Shown here in pieces: positions 5,678 to 5,868 of a DNA stretch of 5,868 nucleotides (positions are counted from its first letter, which is position 1; each line of letters begins with the position of its first letter). Origin of the DNA: Lachnospiraceae bacterium (GTDB taxonomy: Bacteria; Bacillota; Clostridia; Lachnospirales; Lachnospiraceae); NCBI GenBank assembly GCA_024695225.1, contig JAILIO010000273.1:1-5868 (forward strand). Reading direction: 5' to 3'. The notes beneath the pieces were generated by a model that ran no database searches, was not told the DNA's origin, and saw only the letters and a list, made by a program, of their open reading frames with translations. Made by a program: the position numbers and the translations under genes.

Positions 5678-5868
5678 AAAGATAAATGCTGTTTTAGCGC
5701 TTTTGTCAATAGCTTTTATGCTCATTCATCTGGGGTATAACATCTTTGCTTATCTGACTTTCTATTACAACCCTTTTTTGTCGAAACTCACCGCTGTGCC
5801 TGTCATGGTGGCGGTCTGTCTTCACGGTGTGCTGGGGATGCTGATAGTCTTTACCCGCAGGGAAGGGA
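5667..5868 (+). CDS. Membrane protein, 5' part only, with paired helix histidines (unidentified)
   Basis: The frame is open from ATG 5667 to the window end (67 codons plus one base). The start overlaps the previous gene by 11 nt and has AAAGGA 5 nt upstream. The visible part begins MVFKK and shows two hydrophobic helices, about residues 6-31 and 43-62, joined by the aromatic-rich segment YLTFYYNPFLSKLTAVP (29-45). Each helix carries a histidine, His21 in IHLGY and His53 in CLHGVLGM. The second resembles histidine-glycine helix motifs of succinate dehydrogenase/fumarate reductase-type cytochrome b subunits, where such histidines bind heme. With only 67 residues this is a weak analogy, and the protein may be an unrelated small membrane protein. 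It is the last visible gene of the operon; no terminator separates it from the transporter genes. Confidence 0.75.
   Translation, partial: MVFKKINAVLALLSIAFMLIHLGYNIFAYLTFYYNPFLSKLTAVPVMVAVCLHGVLGMLIVFTRREG

Overview
The window looks like chromosomal DNA from an anaerobic Firmicute, most likely a Lachnospiraceae-type Clostridia member. This is inferred from the purine-rich Shine-Dalgarno sites, frequent ATA and AGG/AGA codons at moderate GC, the lipoprotein and transporter family types, and tight co-directional packing. No taxonomic search was possible, so the assignment is provisional.

Layout, all on the + strand. Positions 1-191 hold a 19-bp tandem repeat array, which may be the 3' end of an upstream gene or an intergenic minisatellite. 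Positions 192-369 are the promoter and leader region, with a good sigma-A-type promoter (TTGATG, 17 bp, TATAAT) and several small dyads. From 370 to 5237 lies a complete BMP-family (basic membrane protein / PnrA) nucleoside-type ABC importer in the same gene order as Bacillus subtilis nupNOPQ: substrate-binding lipoprotein, double-domain ATPase, permease 1, permease 2. A strong stem-loop terminator sits between the lipoprotein gene and the ATPase gene. It probably lowers expression of the membrane/ATPase genes relative to the binding protein. Downstream junctions are tight (1-nt overlap, 24-nt gap, 4-nt overlap, 11-nt overlap), indicating one operon.

Two genes continue the operon beyond the transporter. 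The first encodes a 147-residue protein with two membrane helices, an acidic linker and a C-terminal SHOCT-like segment. The second is a membrane protein cut off by the window end, with a histidine in each of two predicted helices. Neither is a standard subunit of this transporter family.

How they work together (family knowledge plus inference): the lipoprotein, anchored outside the membrane, captures a nucleoside or related ligand and delivers it to the permease heterodimer. The fused double ATPase powers import. The substrate is not proven by the sequence, and no nucleoside-catabolism gene lies in the window. The core is an ordinary, well-known system. The less ordinary parts are the 19-bp array, the helically phased ATGTG repeats at the promoter, the terminator abutting the next ribosome binding site, the asymmetric ATPase motifs, and the two extra membrane genes.
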